From: Candidatus Rhabdochlamydia sp.
Lineage (GTDB): Bacteria > Chlamydiota > Chlamydiia > Chlamydiales > Rhabdochlamydiaceae
Reading direction: 5' to 3'
NCBI GenBank assembly: GCA_030043815.1
Contig: JASHWX010000030.1
Coordinates: forward strand, 1-14,773
Length of the DNA: 14,773 bases
Position 1 is the stretch's first letter. Each line of letters opens with the position of its first letter. The position numbers and the translations under genes are program-made. Under the pieces are notes generated by a model. The model searched no databases, was not told the origin of the DNA, and was given only the letters and a program-made list of their open reading frames with translations. Shown in pieces: positions 7,092 to 13,898 of this stretch.

Positions 7092-7832
7092 ATGAATGAA
7101 CTCGTCGCGATCACCGGCGCTTCCGCAGGGATCGGAGCCGCCGCCGCCCGTAAATTTGCCGAACAAGGGTATCGATTAGCCCTGATGGCAAGACGTTTAG
7201 ATCATTTATCCGAGATCCAAAAAGCCTACCCTAAACAAATCTCGATCTACGAACTTGACGTGCGCTCATCAGATGCCGTGATGAATGTATTCTCGCAAAT
7301 CGGTCCCGTCGATGTCTTGATCAACAATGCCGGCGTTGGATTTGGGCTGGAACCTGCTTATGAGGGAAACCTCGAAGAATGGGACGCGTGTGTCGAAACG
7401 AATGTGAACGGCCTTCTCTATTGCACCCGTGCCGCCCTCCCCTCGATGGTCAAGCGCGATCACGGCCACATCGTCAACCTCGGTTCCGTTGCCGGACGCT
7501 ATCCTTATCCTGGAGGGAACGTCTACGGAGCGACGAAGGCGTTCGTACGCCAGTTTTCTTTTAACCTGCGCGCAGACCTGCTGGGAAAGAACGTCCGTGT
7601 GAGCTGCATCGAGCCGGGACTTGTCGGCGAGACGGAATTTTCTGTCATCCGATTCAGAGGAGATCAAGAAAAAGCGAAAACACCGTACGCAAATACACAA
7701 CCGTTACAGCCCAAAGATATTGCGGAGATCATCTACTTCTGCCACTGTCTTCCTCCCCATGTCAACATCAACACTGTTGAGGTGATGCCAGTCTATCAAG
7801 CCTCAGCGCCTTTAGCAATTCATCGGACGTGA
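7092..7832 (+). CDS. ydfG: YdfG-type NADP-dependent 3-hydroxy acid / short-chain dehydrogenase
   Basis: This short-chain dehydrogenase of 246 residues closely follows E. coli YdfG (248), which oxidises L-allo-threonine, serine and other 3-hydroxy acids with NADP+. Seen: cofactor motif TGASAGIG at 8-15, NNAG at 78-81, and catalytic Asn104, Ser132, Tyr145 and Lys149 in GGNVYGATKAFVRQFS. The family-specific IEPGLVG-TEFS and C-terminal LPPHVNINTVEVMPV...HR segments are also present. Arg residues after beta2 (MARRL) fit NADP preference. It is cytosolic. ATG 7092 gives the normal N-terminus; a TTG at 7086 is only 2 codons earlier. It ends 2 bases before the convergent upp stop. In this setting it could also reduce malonic semialdehyde, an inferred role. 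Confidence 0.92.
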   Translation: MNELVAITGASAGIGAAAARKFAEQGYRLALMARRLDHLSEIQKAYPKQISIYELDVRSSDAVMNVFSQIGPVDVLINNAGVGFGLEPAYEGNLEEWDACVETNVNGLLYCTRAALPSMVKRDHGHIVNLGSVAGRYPYPGGNVYGATKAFVRQFSFNLRADLLGKNVRVSCIEPGLVGETEFSVIRFRGDQEKAKTPYANTQPLQPKDIAEIIYFCHCLPPHVNINTVEVMPVYQASAPLAIHRT

Positions 7833-7834
7833 AC

Positions 7835-8653
7835 TTAAGGGCTTGCAGGAAACGCCTCGTCTACGATGGACGACTCAGCAATAGTTCCAAAGTAACGGTC
7901 GCCAAAATCCCCTAGGCCCGGAACAATGTACTTCTTCTCATTGAGCTTTTCATCGAGGACGGTCAAGACGACTTTGATGCGAGGGAACTTTTGCCCCAGC
8001 CTGATGAGGCCCTCTGGAGCTGCGCAGACAGAAGCGATGATGATATTCTCTTCTTTCACCCCTTTTTCTTTGAGAAGCGAGACGACCATCTCCAAGGTCC
8101 CCCCTGTCGCAATCATCGGTTCAGTGATGATGACTTGATTGCTTGAGCCCAACGTCGGAGACACCTTCATATATTGAAAATGAGGCTCTGCAGTCTTTTC
8201 ATCGCGCTGGATCAAAAATTTGCTCACATTAGCCTCGGGAAAATGCATGATGAACGTATCGAGAAGGGCGTCGCCTGAGCGCATGATCGACACGAGTTCG
8301 ACATTGCTGGCCAAAGCCTGTCCTAAACATGTGGCAACGGGGGTCTCCACCTCGATGGATTTTGTCGGAAGGCACTGAATGACTTTATGGACGAGCAGCT
8401 CAGCGAGCTTATCGGAAATCAACCGAAATTGCTGAGTGGAACTTTGGGCATTGCGCAATTGAGAGATGAGGATGCCCTCATATTTGCTCGGTTTGAGGGG
8501 GCAATGCACGATCGGCAGAAGCTCGGCGAGGACCTTTTCGTTGTCGCGATGTTGTTGAACTTTTTTTAATTGCTGGACGACCTTCTGATCGATATTCTCG
8601 CAAATTCCCACTGATATCATCGCAACCGCAAGCATAGTGCACATCATTTTCAT
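7835..8653 (-). CDS. upp: uracil phosphoribosyltransferase with predicted signal peptide
   Basis: UPRTase makes UMP from uracil and PRPP. Residues 50-272 align with the whole family from the start of the enzyme (208 residues in E. coli): QLRNAQSSTQQFR, EVETP, SIMRSGDALLD, RDEKTAEP, the PRPP loop EPMIATGGT at 178-186 (family usually DPM) and the uracil-site YIVPGLGDFGDR at 242-253. Ahead lie about 50 extra residues. They begin with MKMMCTMLAVAMISVGIC, a short basic start plus a hydrophobic run typical of a secretion signal; VGIC is not a good lipobox. The start is well supported: GGGAG at 8665-8661 lies 7 bases before it. So the protein appears to be exported, which is unusual for UPRTase. It diverges from an MFS transporter, and a TTGCAA-16-TAAAAT promoter precedes it. 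Enzyme activity looks intact; the location is inference. Confidence 0.92.
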   Translation of the reverse strand: MKMMCTMLAVAMISVGICENIDQKVVQQLKKVQQHRDNEKVLAELLPIVHCPLKPSKYEGILISQLRNAQSSTQQFRLISDKLAELLVHKVIQCLPTKSIEVETPVATCLGQALASNVELVSIMRSGDALLDTFIMHFPEANVSKFLIQRDEKTAEPHFQYMKVSPTLGSSNQVIITEPMIATGGTLEMVVSLLKEKGVKEENIIIASVCAAPEGLIRLGQKFPRIKVVLTVLDEKLNEKKYIVPGLGDFGDRYFGTIAESSIVDEAFPASP

Positions 8654-8660
8654 CTTTTTT

Positions 8661-8665
8661 CTCCC
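8661..8665 (-). promoter_or_regulatory. Shine-Dalgarno of upp, deciding the signal-bearing start
   Basis: GGGAG on the minus strand, 7 bases before the ATG at 8653. The 9-base string AATTGGGAG recurs at the same spacing before the gene starting at 10361. This excludes a start inside the mature enzyme as the main one. Confidence 0.75.
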
Positions 8666-8679
8666 AATTGATCGGAACT

Positions 8680-8707
8680 ATTTTACGAAAAAAAGAACAG
8701 CTTGCAA
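8680..8707 (-). promoter_or_regulatory. promoter of upp
   Basis: On the minus strand TTGCAA (8707-8702), 16 bases, then TAAAAT (8685-8680). The leader would be about 20 bases and carries the GGGAG site. The TTGCAA hexamer, within the 8-base palindrome CTTGCAAG, is shared with the opposing promoter. Confidence 0.5.
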
Positions 8708-8731
8708 GAGAAAAATCGACCGCGGTATAAT
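8702..8731 (+). promoter_or_regulatory. promoter of the MFS transporter
   Basis: TTGCAA (8702-8707), 18 bases, then a perfect TATAAT (8726-8731). The ATG at 8740 lies only 8 bases after the -10 box and has no Shine-Dalgarno sequence, so transcription should begin at or next to the start codon. Confidence 0.65.
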
Positions 8732-8739
8732 GGCATACT

Positions 8740-10026
8740 ATGTCCAAAAAATCACACCCCCTTATCATCTTCCGCGCTTGGATCATCTGGCTTTTGAGCG
8801 CGCTATTCATGTTTTACAAATATGCACTCGAGGTCTCCCCGAGCGTCATGACCTCGACCCTCATGGGAACATTCAACATCAGCGGAACTGCACTTGGAAA
8901 TTTGGCCGCCTGCTATTTCTACGCTTATCTCATCCTGCAAATTCCTGCCGGACTGCTCCTCGACAAGATCGGCCCCCGCAAAGTCACAACAGCGGCGATT
9001 GCTCTGTGCGCCCTTGGCAGCATCATTTTTGCCAAAGCGGACAACTTATTTGTCGCAAGCGTTGGCCGCTTTTTGACAGGAGCCGGAGCTGCGTTTGCTG
9101 CAGTCAACTGCTTAAAGCTGATCGCCAATTGGTTTCCTCTCAAGCAATTTGCCTTCATGACGGGTTTGATGATGACAGTTGCGATGCTAGGCGCCGTTGG
9201 AGGGCAAGCTCCCTTGGCCGCGTTCATCGACATGATGGACTGGAGAGAGGCCATGACAATCATCGGCATCGCAGGGCTCGTGCTTGCGCTCATCTTTTGG
9301 ATCATCGTCCGCGATAAGGCGCCTGACCACAAAAAAGAGATGCACATCGTCCCGCAGAGAGTTACCTTTGGCGCGAGCTTGAAGCAAGTGCTTTCGAGCG
9401 GCCAAGCTTGGTGGCTCTCCGTCTATAGCGGATTTGCATTTGCTCCAGTGATGGTCTTTGGCGGGCTGTGGGGGGTCTCGTTCATTTCGGAGGCGTTCGG
9501 CATTTCTCAAAATATGGCAGCGCAATCTGTTTCCCTGATCTTCATCGGATTTGCTGTCGGCGCCCCCGTGTTCGGCTGGTTTTCCGATTGGGTAGGCCGC
9601 AGGAAGGCCGTCATGTTCTGGGGCACCCTGGTTGCGCTCATCTGCATCTCAGCAGTGATCTACCTGCCCGGCATCACCCATTCTTTTTTGATCTTCCTTC
9701 TTTTCTTGTTCGGATTTTCCATCAGCAGCTTCCTTCTCTGCTTCACGATGATCCGAGAAATCACATCAGCGTTGCTTGCAGCCACAGCCATTGGGTTCAT
9801 GAATGCCTTTGATGCCCTCTTCGGCGCTTTCTCCGACCCAATGACAGGAAAATTCTTAGACTTGGGATGGGATGGAAGAATCGTCGAAGGCGCACGCGCG
9901 TTCTCTGTCCATGCCTATAAGGCCGCCTTCTTGACCCTTCCCGTCTATTTGATCATCTCGCTCTTCTCTCTTTTCTTGATCAAAGAGACATTCTGCAAAC
10001 CTTCTTCTCCCTCTTCATTGCCGTAA
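8740..10026 (+). CDS. MFS transporter, Legionella Pht-like
   Basis: A 428-residue inner-membrane transporter of the major facilitator superfamily with about 12 hydrophobic segments in two halves. The signature loop GLLLDKIGPRKV lies at about 66-77, and its counterpart GWFSDWVGRRKAV at about 284-296. The N-terminal pattern (ALFMFYKYALEVSPSVM, then YAYLILQIPAGLLLDKIGPRK) is like the Pht transporters of Legionella. Those import amino acids (PhtA, PhtJ) or nucleosides (PhtC/PhtD) in intracellular growth. Substrate cannot be told from sequence; the divergent upp gene makes a pyrimidine base or nucleoside an attractive guess. The start is the first ATG after a strong promoter and implies a leaderless message. 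It ends 5 bases from the convergent small gene. Confidence 0.9.
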   Translation: MSKKSHPLIIFRAWIIWLLSALFMFYKYALEVSPSVMTSTLMGTFNISGTALGNLAACYFYAYLILQIPAGLLLDKIGPRKVTTAAIALCALGSIIFAKADNLFVASVGRFLTGAGAAFAAVNCLKLIANWFPLKQFAFMTGLMMTVAMLGAVGGQAPLAAFIDMMDWREAMTIIGIAGLVLALIFWIIVRDKAPDHKKEMHIVPQRVTFGASLKQVLSSGQAWWLSVYSGFAFAPVMVFGGLWGVSFISEAFGISQNMAAQSVSLIFIGFAVGAPVFGWFSDWVGRRKAVMFWGTLVALICISAVIYLPGITHSFLIFLLFLFGFSISSFLLCFTMIREITSALLAATAIGFMNAFDALFGAFSDPMTGKFLDLGWDGRIVEGARAFSVHAYKAAFLTLPVYLIISLFSLFLIKETFCKPSSPSSLP

Positions 10027-10031
10027 AGAGT

Positions 10032-10361
10032 TTAACTCAATAAACACCACGATCCTTGGGTCTCCCTAAATTTGTTTTTAGCAAGAGCTTTGACTTTCTC
10101 AAAGTCATTTGGATTAAAAGGTCCTCCTTTCGTTTTGTCACCTATCACAAAAATCAAATCACAAGTTTCATAACTGTTAGACAATCTATGGTCGCAACTG
10201 CTGGTATGAATAGGTTGTCCTCCCCCAAAAAATCTGGCGGTACATTGTTTACAAAGCCAAGTTCCTTGAAAATCAATATCTTTTGGGTCATAAGCCACTG
10301 GATTTTTATAACCTTCAATAGAAACAGATCTGCTAATCAATGCTTGTGCTGAACTAGTCAT
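10032..10361 (-). CDS. unknown 109-residue Cys/His protein ending in CaaX-like CLLS
   Basis: I do not recognise this protein. It has no signal peptide or membrane segment. Cys37, Cys40, His52, Cys56 and His58 (CKQC...HTSSCDH) could bind a zinc ion; Cys67 is also nearby. The final four residues are CLLS, followed by TAA. This fits the CaaX pattern that eukaryotic farnesyltransferase modifies. It is a real gene by its signals: GGGAG 7 bases before the ATG (10373-10369) and a TTGGTT-18-TATATT promoter. Its G+C is about 37% by hand count, well below the flanking transporter gene, suggesting transfer or a lineage-specific gene. It sits alone between a convergent transporter and a palindromic spacer. 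A host-directed effector is possible but only inferred. Confidence 0.75.
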   Translation of the reverse strand: MTSSAQALISRSVSIEGYKNPVAYDPKDIDFQGTWLCKQCTARFFGGGQPIHTSSCDHRLSNSYETCDLIFVIGDKTKGGPFNPNDFEKVKALAKNKFRETQGSWCLLS

Positions 10362-10368
10362 AATTTTA

Positions 10369-10373
10369 CTCCC
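10369..10373 (-). promoter_or_regulatory. Shine-Dalgarno of the small CLLS gene
   Basis: GGGAG lies 7 bases before the ATG at 10361, in the same AATTGGGAG context as upp. It fixes this start and supports the gene being translated. Confidence 0.7.
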
Positions 10374-10381
10374 AATTTTTT

Positions 10382-10411
10382 AATATACAGTAAAAATAGT
10401 AACACAACCAA
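10382..10411 (-). promoter_or_regulatory. promoter of the small CLLS gene
   Basis: On the minus strand TTGGTT (10411-10406), 18 bases, then TATATT (10387-10382). The leader is about 15 bases and includes the GGGAG site. Confidence 0.45.
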
Positions 10412-10489
10412 TAAGATAAAATCAATTGTCATTTGCAGCCATTTCGAAATTTTAGATAAACATATAGACGAGAACACGGAGTCGCTGAG

Positions 10490-10636
10490 AATCGCCCCTT
10501 CTTTGACGAAGTCAAAGCGGTTAAAAAGGAAGAATCTTTTTCTTGATAAAGCAGGTCCTTTTTAAAAGCTCATATTTACGAGCCCTGCTTTATCAAGAAA
10601 AAGATTCTTCCTTTTTAACCGTCGCTAGGGGCGATT
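10490..10636. repeat. nested palindrome, copy 2 of the hairpin repeat with an inserted long hairpin
   Basis: Outer arms 10490-10499 and 10627-10636 are complementary (10 of 10). Inside lies a 7-bp hairpin (10501-10507 with 10511-10517), then a large perfect inverted repeat: 10518-10555 with 10584-10621, 38 of 38 bases, around a 28-base loop that has its own 4-bp stem (10568-10571 with 10580-10583). The left 25 bases, ending at 10507, are identical to those ending at 381. Compared with copy 1, the right arm has been split off by the 104-base hairpin plus TCGCT. It follows the FAD-type gene on the minus strand, so it may end or protect that transcript, but it has no classic T-run. Confidence 0.85.
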
Positions 10637-10652
10637 GCCTACCCCTCTGCAT

Positions 10653-11627
10653 TTATCGAATGATCATCCTCATTTTCCATTTGTCGATGTATTGCGACAT
10701 GTTGGTAAAAGCGGAGGTCTGCAGCACTTCCAAGAGCGGTCCTCCCACTTTCTGAAGAGCTGCAGTATTGATCGTCGATGTCTGATAAAGGTAGGTCTCC
10801 GAACAGACAATCTTCGCATCGGGCGAAATCAGCTTTTTGCTTTTAAAGGCTTCAAAAAAATTGGCCTCGGCATTGTAATCCGTTTGTTTATGCATTTGGA
10901 TGGCGATCAGCTGCATGCCTTCTTTAGGCAGATCCACAAAGGGAGTTAAATTCATCGCGCGCGACATTCCCGTTGTGATCCCGTTCAAATAAGAGAATTT
11001 GACCGGCCCTGCATCTTCAACTAATAAATAAAGATGAGGGAAAAGCTGAACATGGGGATTTGAAGGATGACTAAATGTCGGATTCTCTACATAAAAACAA
11101 GAAGCGGCAGTGATGATGAGTTTGGCGGATGTATACCTGTCATTTTCCACTGTCAGGTAAACACAGCCTCTTTCCACATCAAAAAAGACGCTTTGCAATT
11201 CCTGATGTAAAAGGATGCCGTTCTCATGGGATTGGATGATCTTTTCCAAGCAAGAGATGAGCTCATGGCAGCCTTTGGAGAAATAAATGCCTTTATTGCA
11301 CCTGCCGTTTTCTGTGAAAGGTTCTTCCAAACAGAACATACGGCATCCGATGTAATCCTTTAAAAAACTCGAAATCCTGGCGTCGTTTCCGATGGTATGG
11401 CACCCGAGATCGGCATTAGCTATTCCGCAAATATCGATGCTTTTCCAGGCTCCGCCGCAACGTTCGTTCTTTTCCAATATAAGCACCTTTTTCCCGCATT
11501 CGAGTTGATAGACGGCTTCAATCAGAGGGATCGGGCTGCTTCCGACGATCACAACATCGAAATCGGTCTCAACGGCACAAAGAAGTCCGCGTATGAAAAG
11601 AGCCAAAATAATCAGAATGCGCATCAT
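10653..11627 (-). CDS. exported FAD/NAD(P)-binding-fold protein, function unknown
   Basis: A 324-residue protein. Residues 1-18 (MMRILIILALFIRGLLCA) look like a signal peptide, with LCA-V as a cleavage site. Next comes a beta-alpha-beta dinucleotide fold: FDVVIVGSSPIPLIEAVY, then KKVLILEKNERCGGAW, with Glu52 placed to hold the ribose. The overall pattern resembles FAD-dependent amine oxidase / phytoene desaturase-type or GDI-like folds. But the glycine motif GxGxxG is broken (GSSPIP), so cofactor binding is uncertain. It lacks any recognised C-terminal catalytic motif. The start is supported by GAGGA (11636-11632), 4 bases upstream; the ATG overlaps the ABC-F stop (ATGA), so the two are translated together. 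It ends just before the large palindrome. Confidence 0.7.
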   Translation of the reverse strand: MMRILIILALFIRGLLCAVETDFDVVIVGSSPIPLIEAVYQLECGKKVLILEKNERCGGAWKSIDICGIANADLGCHTIGNDARISSFLKDYIGCRMFCLEEPFTENGRCNKGIYFSKGCHELISCLEKIIQSHENGILLHQELQSVFFDVERGCVYLTVENDRYTSAKLIITAASCFYVENPTFSHPSNPHVQLFPHLYLLVEDAGPVKFSYLNGITTGMSRAMNLTPFVDLPKEGMQLIAIQMHKQTDYNAEANFFEAFKSKKLISPDAKIVCSETYLYQTSTINTAALQKVGGPLLEVLQTSAFTNMSQYIDKWKMRMIIR

Positions 11628-13402
11628 GTGTTCCTCAATTGCTTATCTAGGTCCATGTATTTGATGTAGAGCTGCTCGAGCTCCTTTTCCCTTTCCCCAA
11701 CGCTCTTCATGAGCTGCTGGATTTTTGTAGAATCTCCAGCTTGGGTGACGGTAATGAGATAGAGATTTTCTTCCCTTTGCTTTTCCTCGAGGTCCGCAAG
11801 GGACTTTTCGATCGACCGCATTTCGGCCTCTATCGGCCTCAAGCGAGTGCGCATTTGCATCTTTTCATCGTGTTTCGCCTTGCGTTCGTCCCGCCCCTTG
11901 GGTTTGATCTTTTCCTCTTCTTCCCAACCGATATCCCTTAAGAAATCCTCATAGGTGCCCAAAAAATGCTCTTGCGCCCCTAAATGGCAGACAACAAGCT
12001 TATTGAGCTGCAATCTTTTCAAGATCAGTTCGCTGTGGGTCACGATCACGACAGCGCCCTCAAAATCTTCCAACGCATCGATCAGCGCCTCGATGGATTC
12101 CACATCGAGGTGATGCGTCGGCTCGTCGAGAAGAAGCAGGTTGCAAGGCCGGGCCAATATCTTTCCGAGCAGCACCCGGCTCCTCTCGCCTCCGGAGAGG
12201 ACGGAGATCCTCTTCTTGGAGGTGTCTTGCGGAAACATCATCAATCCGCAAATCGCTTTGACATCAGCGGTATTAAGAAGAGGATTTGCCTCGGCGATTT
12301 CCCCTTCGATCGTCGCATCGTCTTTTAATCTTTGAATATGGGTCTGACCAAAATAGCCGATTGCCGCATTCTCGGAAAATCGGACATCGCCTCCTTGAGG
12401 ATGAAGATCGCCGGCCATGAGTCTGAGTAGAGTGGATTTGCCGTATCCATTTTTCCCGATGATGGCGATACGCTCTCCTTTTTCAATGGCAAGAGAAAAC
12501 TGCTGGACAATGGGCCGATCGCTTTCGTAGGCAAAGTCGATCTCTTTGGCCTCCATCATCTTCTTTCCAGGAAAGGGGCGGAGGCGAAATTCAAAGTCGA
12601 GGTTGTAAAGCGTTTTGAGCTCTTCTAATGCAGGAATCCTCCCCAGCATTTTTTTTCGCGACTCGGCTTGGGCCGCTTTGCTCGCCTTCGCTCCAAATCG
12701 ATCAATGTAGGATTGAAGATGGGAACGCTTTTTCTCCAAGTTGGCCCGCGTGCGCTCGTACACCTCTTCTTGCTGGACGATCTGTTCAAACAAGGCCGTT
12801 GTGCCCCCTTTGACCTTTTGCACTTTTTTGCGGTGGATCCCTAAAGTATGCGTCGTTACCTCGTCCATGAACTCGCGATCATGGGAAATCAAGATCAACT
12901 CCCCTTTCCACTGCTGTAAAAACCGCATGAGGAATCGGATCGAGAGAATATCCAAATAGTTTGTGGGCTCATCGAGAAGCAAGCAATCGGGCTGAGAGAG
13001 CAAGACCTTCGCCAGGTGGAGCCTTAAATGATAACCCCCCGACAGCTGCTGGGGAGGAAGGTCCAAATCCTCTTGTTTGAATCCCAGCCCGAATAAAATC
13101 TTCTCAGCTCTGTAAGTCTCTGCCCTCTCTTCCCTCTTTAGGCCCAGGCAGGCTTCTTCGAGAACGGTCGGAGTGGAAAAACGGATGTGCTGATCGAGAT
13201 ATCCCAATCGATAGCCCTTGGAAAGAGAGATCGTCCCTTTGTCGGCCGATTCTTGTCCGACGAGAAGCCGCATCAGCGTCGTTTTGCCCGAGCCGTTGCG
13301 CCCGACAAGACCGCATCGCTCGCCTGCATTGACAGTGAACGAGACATTTTCTAAAACGGTCTCACCAGTAAAAGAGAGGGTTAAATCATCGACTTGGATC
13401 AT
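11624..13402 (-). CDS. ABC-F family ATPase, YheS-like
   Basis: A soluble 592-residue protein with two ATP-binding cassettes and no membrane domain, the mark of ABC-F translation factors, which act on the ribosome. NBD1: Walker A GRNGSGKT (34-41), signature LSGGY (120-124), Walker B LLLDEP (141-146), His174. The linker contains HLQSYIDRFGAKASKAAQAE (about 228-247), very like E. coli YheS. NBD2: GKNGYGKS (316-323), LSGGE (402-406), LLLLDEPTHHLD (422-433), His456. The C-terminus (about 505-592) is charged and helical, a probable coiled coil. Both DEPTNHLD motifs are slightly changed (NYLD, HHLD). It lies between the DUF2231 gene (33 bases upstream) and the FAD-type gene (4-base overlap), probably in one operon. 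Subfamily placement is fairly sure; its exact ribosomal role is not known. Confidence 0.92.
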   Translation of the reverse strand: MIQVDDLTLSFTGETVLENVSFTVNAGERCGLVGRNGSGKTTLMRLLVGQESADKGTISLSKGYRLGYLDQHIRFSTPTVLEEACLGLKREERAETYRAEKILFGLGFKQEDLDLPPQQLSGGYHLRLHLAKVLLSQPDCLLLDEPTNYLDILSIRFLMRFLQQWKGELILISHDREFMDEVTTHTLGIHRKKVQKVKGGTTALFEQIVQQEEVYERTRANLEKKRSHLQSYIDRFGAKASKAAQAESRKKMLGRIPALEELKTLYNLDFEFRLRPFPGKKMMEAKEIDFAYESDRPIVQQFSLAIEKGERIAIIGKNGYGKSTLLRLMAGDLHPQGGDVRFSENAAIGYFGQTHIQRLKDDATIEGEIAEANPLLNTADVKAICGLMMFPQDTSKKRISVLSGGERSRVLLGKILARPCNLLLLDEPTHHLDVESIEALIDALEDFEGAVVIVTHSELILKRLQLNKLVVCHLGAQEHFLGTYEDFLRDIGWEEEEKIKPKGRDERKAKHDEKMQMRTRLRPIEAEMRSIEKSLADLEEKQREENLYLITVTQAGDSTKIQQLMKSVGEREKELEQLYIKYMDLDKQLRNT

Positions 13403-13435
13403 AGCGATCCATGATAGAACGAACTGTTTAGAATA

Positions 13436-13897
13436 TCAATGAGGTAGTAGACATTCGTTGTTGACTGCGCCGCCTTGCGAATAGACGACATCGCCGCCCA
13501 GGGCACCCAATAAAATGAGTAAACCCGTCGCGCAAATGTAAAGGATCGAGCTGACGAAGGTGAGCCATTTTTTTGGCGCCCACTTTCTTAGCCAATCTAA
13601 AATCAAAGCGGGAACAAATGCACTTGCTGTTGCATACGCGATTTTTTCATGGATCTGGAGGACATCGAGTTCGCATAGCTGCTTTTCTACGATGTCATCG
13701 GCAATTTCTCCGGTGATGATCGAGCAAACGGCAAATCCCACGCCGATTGTCAGCAAGATTCGGGAGAAAGAAAGCACTTTGGGATAAATGGGCTTTTTTC
13801 TACAAAAAAATCCAATTAACTTTACTATGACCCCTACAAAAAGGAAGGCAATAGTAAAATGATTGATAATGGGATGCAAAAGTTCAATTTGTATCAT
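13436..13897 (-). CDS. DUF2231 family membrane protein
   Basis: A 153-residue inner-membrane protein with four hydrophobic segments. It starts MIQIELLHPIINHFTIAF, with the HPxxxH motif near the N-terminus that is typical of DUF2231. It ends with LLILLGALGGDVVYSQGGAV, matching the family's GxLGGxxVYxxG segment. The histidines (8, 13 and HEK at about 83) have been suggested as metal or haem ligands in relatives, but no function is established. ATG 13897 is right because the HP motif comes at residue 8; no Shine-Dalgarno is evident. It may lead the operon with the ABC-F and FAD-type genes. Its start is 39 bases from that of the divergent DUF72 gene. Confidence 0.85.
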   Translation of the reverse strand: MIQIELLHPIINHFTIAFLFVGVIVKLIGFFCRKKPIYPKVLSFSRILLTIGVGFAVCSIITGEIADDIVEKQLCELDVLQIHEKIAYATASAFVPALILDWLRKWAPKKWLTFVSSILYICATGLLILLGALGGDVVYSQGGAVNNECLLPH

Positions 13898-13898
13898 A

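Noticed and set aside
7026..7166. N-terminal extension of the alpha/beta hydrolase
   Set aside because: The part beyond 7091 is antisense to the cofactor motif of ydfG, and the extension would cover both promoters.
7835..8653. UPRTase as a lipoprotein
   Set aside because: Cys18 follows VGI, which is a poor lipobox because Ile sits at the position just before the Cys, where Gly, Ala or Ser is expected.
10543..10755. 70-codon + strand frame
   Set aside because: It starts inside the 38-bp hairpin arm and runs antisense through the end of the FAD-type gene; no ribosome binding site.
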